Shown piece after piece: positions 62,881 through 64,000 of a DNA stretch of 64,000 nt. Under the pieces are notes generated by a model. The model was not told the origin of the DNA. It ran no database searches and was given only the letters and a program-made list of their open reading frames with translations. Source of the stretch: Aliiroseovarius sp. F20344 (GTDB lineage: Bacteria > Pseudomonadota > Alphaproteobacteria > Rhodobacterales > Rhodobacteraceae); contig NZ_JALKBG010000005.1 of assembly GCF_023016155.1 (NCBI RefSeq), positions 246,549-310,548 of the forward strand. The letters are read 5' to 3'. The first letter of the stretch is position 1. The number at the start of each line of letters is the position of its first letter. Both the position numbers and the translations under genes were made by a program.

Positions 62881-63623
62881 CGCACGCCAAATGTTTTGAG
62901 AGTCAGGGGAATGGCCTTGAACTCCATCGCGCCAACACGATTGCCCCATTGAAGCGGTTTTGTGACCGGATCCAGCCACCGCATCTTGTGGCACCATGCT
63001 GCCGCGCGATCCCACATGCCTGACGTGTCTGCGTCGCGATACCCCGCCGCTGCAGCCTCGGCTTCTGGAATGTACTTTGGCACGAAGCCATAGATCGAAT
63101 GGATGAAGATGATCAGGTCGTGCATATGACCACGGGCCGTATTGCGCGCAGGTAAATAGCGTTCGAAATCCAACAATGCGATGTTCTGGCCATCCCAGCA
63201 CATATCTTTGACCGCAGGGCGCCCATGGGTCAGGCCCTTGGCATGCATTTTGGCCAATTCAACGCCCGCCGCGTTGAAGGCCTCTGATCTTTCCGCATCC
63301 GTTCCCAATTGCTTCACAAGAATATGGGATAGGGTTGGTCCGCAATCTGTGGTGACAATGAAGTTCTCGCCTTCGGCCACGATTTCAGGCACCGGCACAC
63401 CTGCATTTGCAAAGGCGTGATGCCCAGCCACATCAGCGCGAAACGCCTTCATCGGGTCACCCTTCTGAATGCGCCAGCGAAGGGAAAGGGTTTCGGCCTT
63501 TTTGGCCCAGAATGTCTGGCCGTCATGCTCTAACCGCGCAATCCGGGCATCCGGATCAGCAAGAAACTGGTCAAGCTGGGTTTGTAGGGCTGGGTCGTCA
63601 AAATGGCGGTCATGATTGGTCAT
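62877..63623 (-). CDS. Bud32/InaA-like small protein kinase or phosphotransferase
   Basis: A 248-residue protein with the lipopolysaccharide-kinase/Bud32 type kinase motifs: TFWAKKAETLS (Lys), ELAKMHAKGLTHGRPAVKDMCWDG (HGRPAxxD catalytic loop) and IALLDFERYLP (LLDFE metal motif in place of DFG). It lacks a large C-lobe, as in Bud32 and Kdo kinases. Substrate (sugar, lipid A or protein) cannot be told. The ATG 63623 lies 103 bases from ftsY on the other strand. The stop overlaps the lysoplasmalogenase gene by four bases. Confidence 0.8.
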   Translation of the reverse strand: MTNHDRHFDDPALQTQLDQFLADPDARIARLEHDGQTFWAKKAETLSLRWRIQKGDPMKAFRADVAGHHAFANAGVPVPEIVAEGENFIVTTDCGPTLSHILVKQLGTDAERSEAFNAAGVELAKMHAKGLTHGRPAVKDMCWDGQNIALLDFERYLPARNTARGHMHDLIIFIHSIYGFVPKYIPEAEAAAAGYRDADTSGMWDRAAAWCHKMRWLDPVTKPLQWGNRVGAMEFKAIPLTLKTFGVR

Positions 63624-63654
63624 GTGCGCTGTGTATCATTTCCATGAAGGTTTA

Positions 63655-63673
63655 GAAGGGGGGGTACCCCTTC
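63655..63673. repeat. Small inverted repeat in the ftsY upstream region
   Basis: GAAGGGG / CCCCTTC with a 5-base loop, in the divergent gap between the phosphotransferase and ftsY genes. It has no T-run and its role is unknown; it could be an operator or a chance palindrome. Confidence 0.3.
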
Positions 63674-63726
63674 CATCCTGCCCTTTTGTGCCTTAGTTGA
63701 AAGGAAAGCAGTATAAGGTCGCTCGC

Positions 63727-64000
<274 letters not shown>

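Overview
The window looks like a chromosome segment from a marine Rhodobacteraceae/Roseobacter-group alphaproteobacterium. The evidence is the moderately high GC, the glnD / penicillin-binding-protein activator / rsmI-yraN-gshB order, a glutamyl-tRNA synthetase of the short second type, a DMGDH-like flavoprotein, the leuA-mreBCD-mrdA-rodA block and an FtsY with an acidic N-terminus. I cannot name the genus. I see no tRNA or rRNA genes, insertion sequences, integrases, prophage genes or CRISPR arrays. No stretch longer than about 260 bases lacks a gene.

Layout. 0-13.8 kb is mostly housekeeping: glnD (cut by the left edge), an LpoA-like lipoprotein, rsmI-yraN-gshB-hydrolase, a ComM/YifB ATPase, a GST carrying a C-terminal metal-binding cysteine motif, a cobalamin salvage pair (histidine phosphatase + cobU), a ChaN-like protein, coaBC-dut-moeB-like-GNAT. 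13.8-22.3 kb holds an M3 peptidase, a CDF transporter, an SH3 protein, a 2-hydroxyacid dehydrogenase followed by a membrane protein and an HExxH lipoprotein, and a large flavin/folate demethylating dehydrogenase. 22.3-25.9 kb (minus) is an iron-type cluster: di-heme oxidoreductase, imelysin and DUF1513. 26.1-29.9 kb (plus) is a compact SxtJ / DUF5989 / carbamoyltransferase / SGNH cassette. 29.9-34.3 kb holds trxC and an Lrp regulator divergent from a citrulline/arginine catabolic operon (ctlX-arginase-ornithine cyclodeaminase), then a solitary gcvH. 34.4-43.8 kb is mixed (GGCT, MATE, gltX, MBL hydrolase, nadE and a secreted protein with about 18 MORN repeats). 43.8-52.4 kb carries leuA behind a leucine-rich leader peptide with alternative RNA stems, then one run containing all the rod-shape genes mreB-C-D, mrdA (PBP2), rodA, ending in a ghrA-like reductase.

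52.4-59.0 kb is a tight minus-strand run of eight genes. It starts with a 27-residue membrane microprotein, followed by XpaC, TelA, a DUF2927 lipoprotein with HExxx metal-site character, an SPFH protein with a C-terminal GYF_2-like domain, a membrane-anchored zinc-ribbon protein, a nitroreductase and dtd. The first six look like one membrane-stress/remodelling system of unknown function, and I consider this and the carbamoylation cassette the most interesting material. The right end has an alkB hydroxylase, a NuoE-NuoF fusion typical of NAD-linked formate dehydrogenases but without its catalytic subunit beside it, a lysoplasmalogenase-like protein, a small kinase-like phosphotransferase, and the start of ftsY, which runs off the window inside an in-frame hexanucleotide (Pro-Glu) repeat.

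Start codons were chosen by eye from Shine-Dalgarno spacing and family N-termini. Family names rest on recognised motifs, not on database searches.
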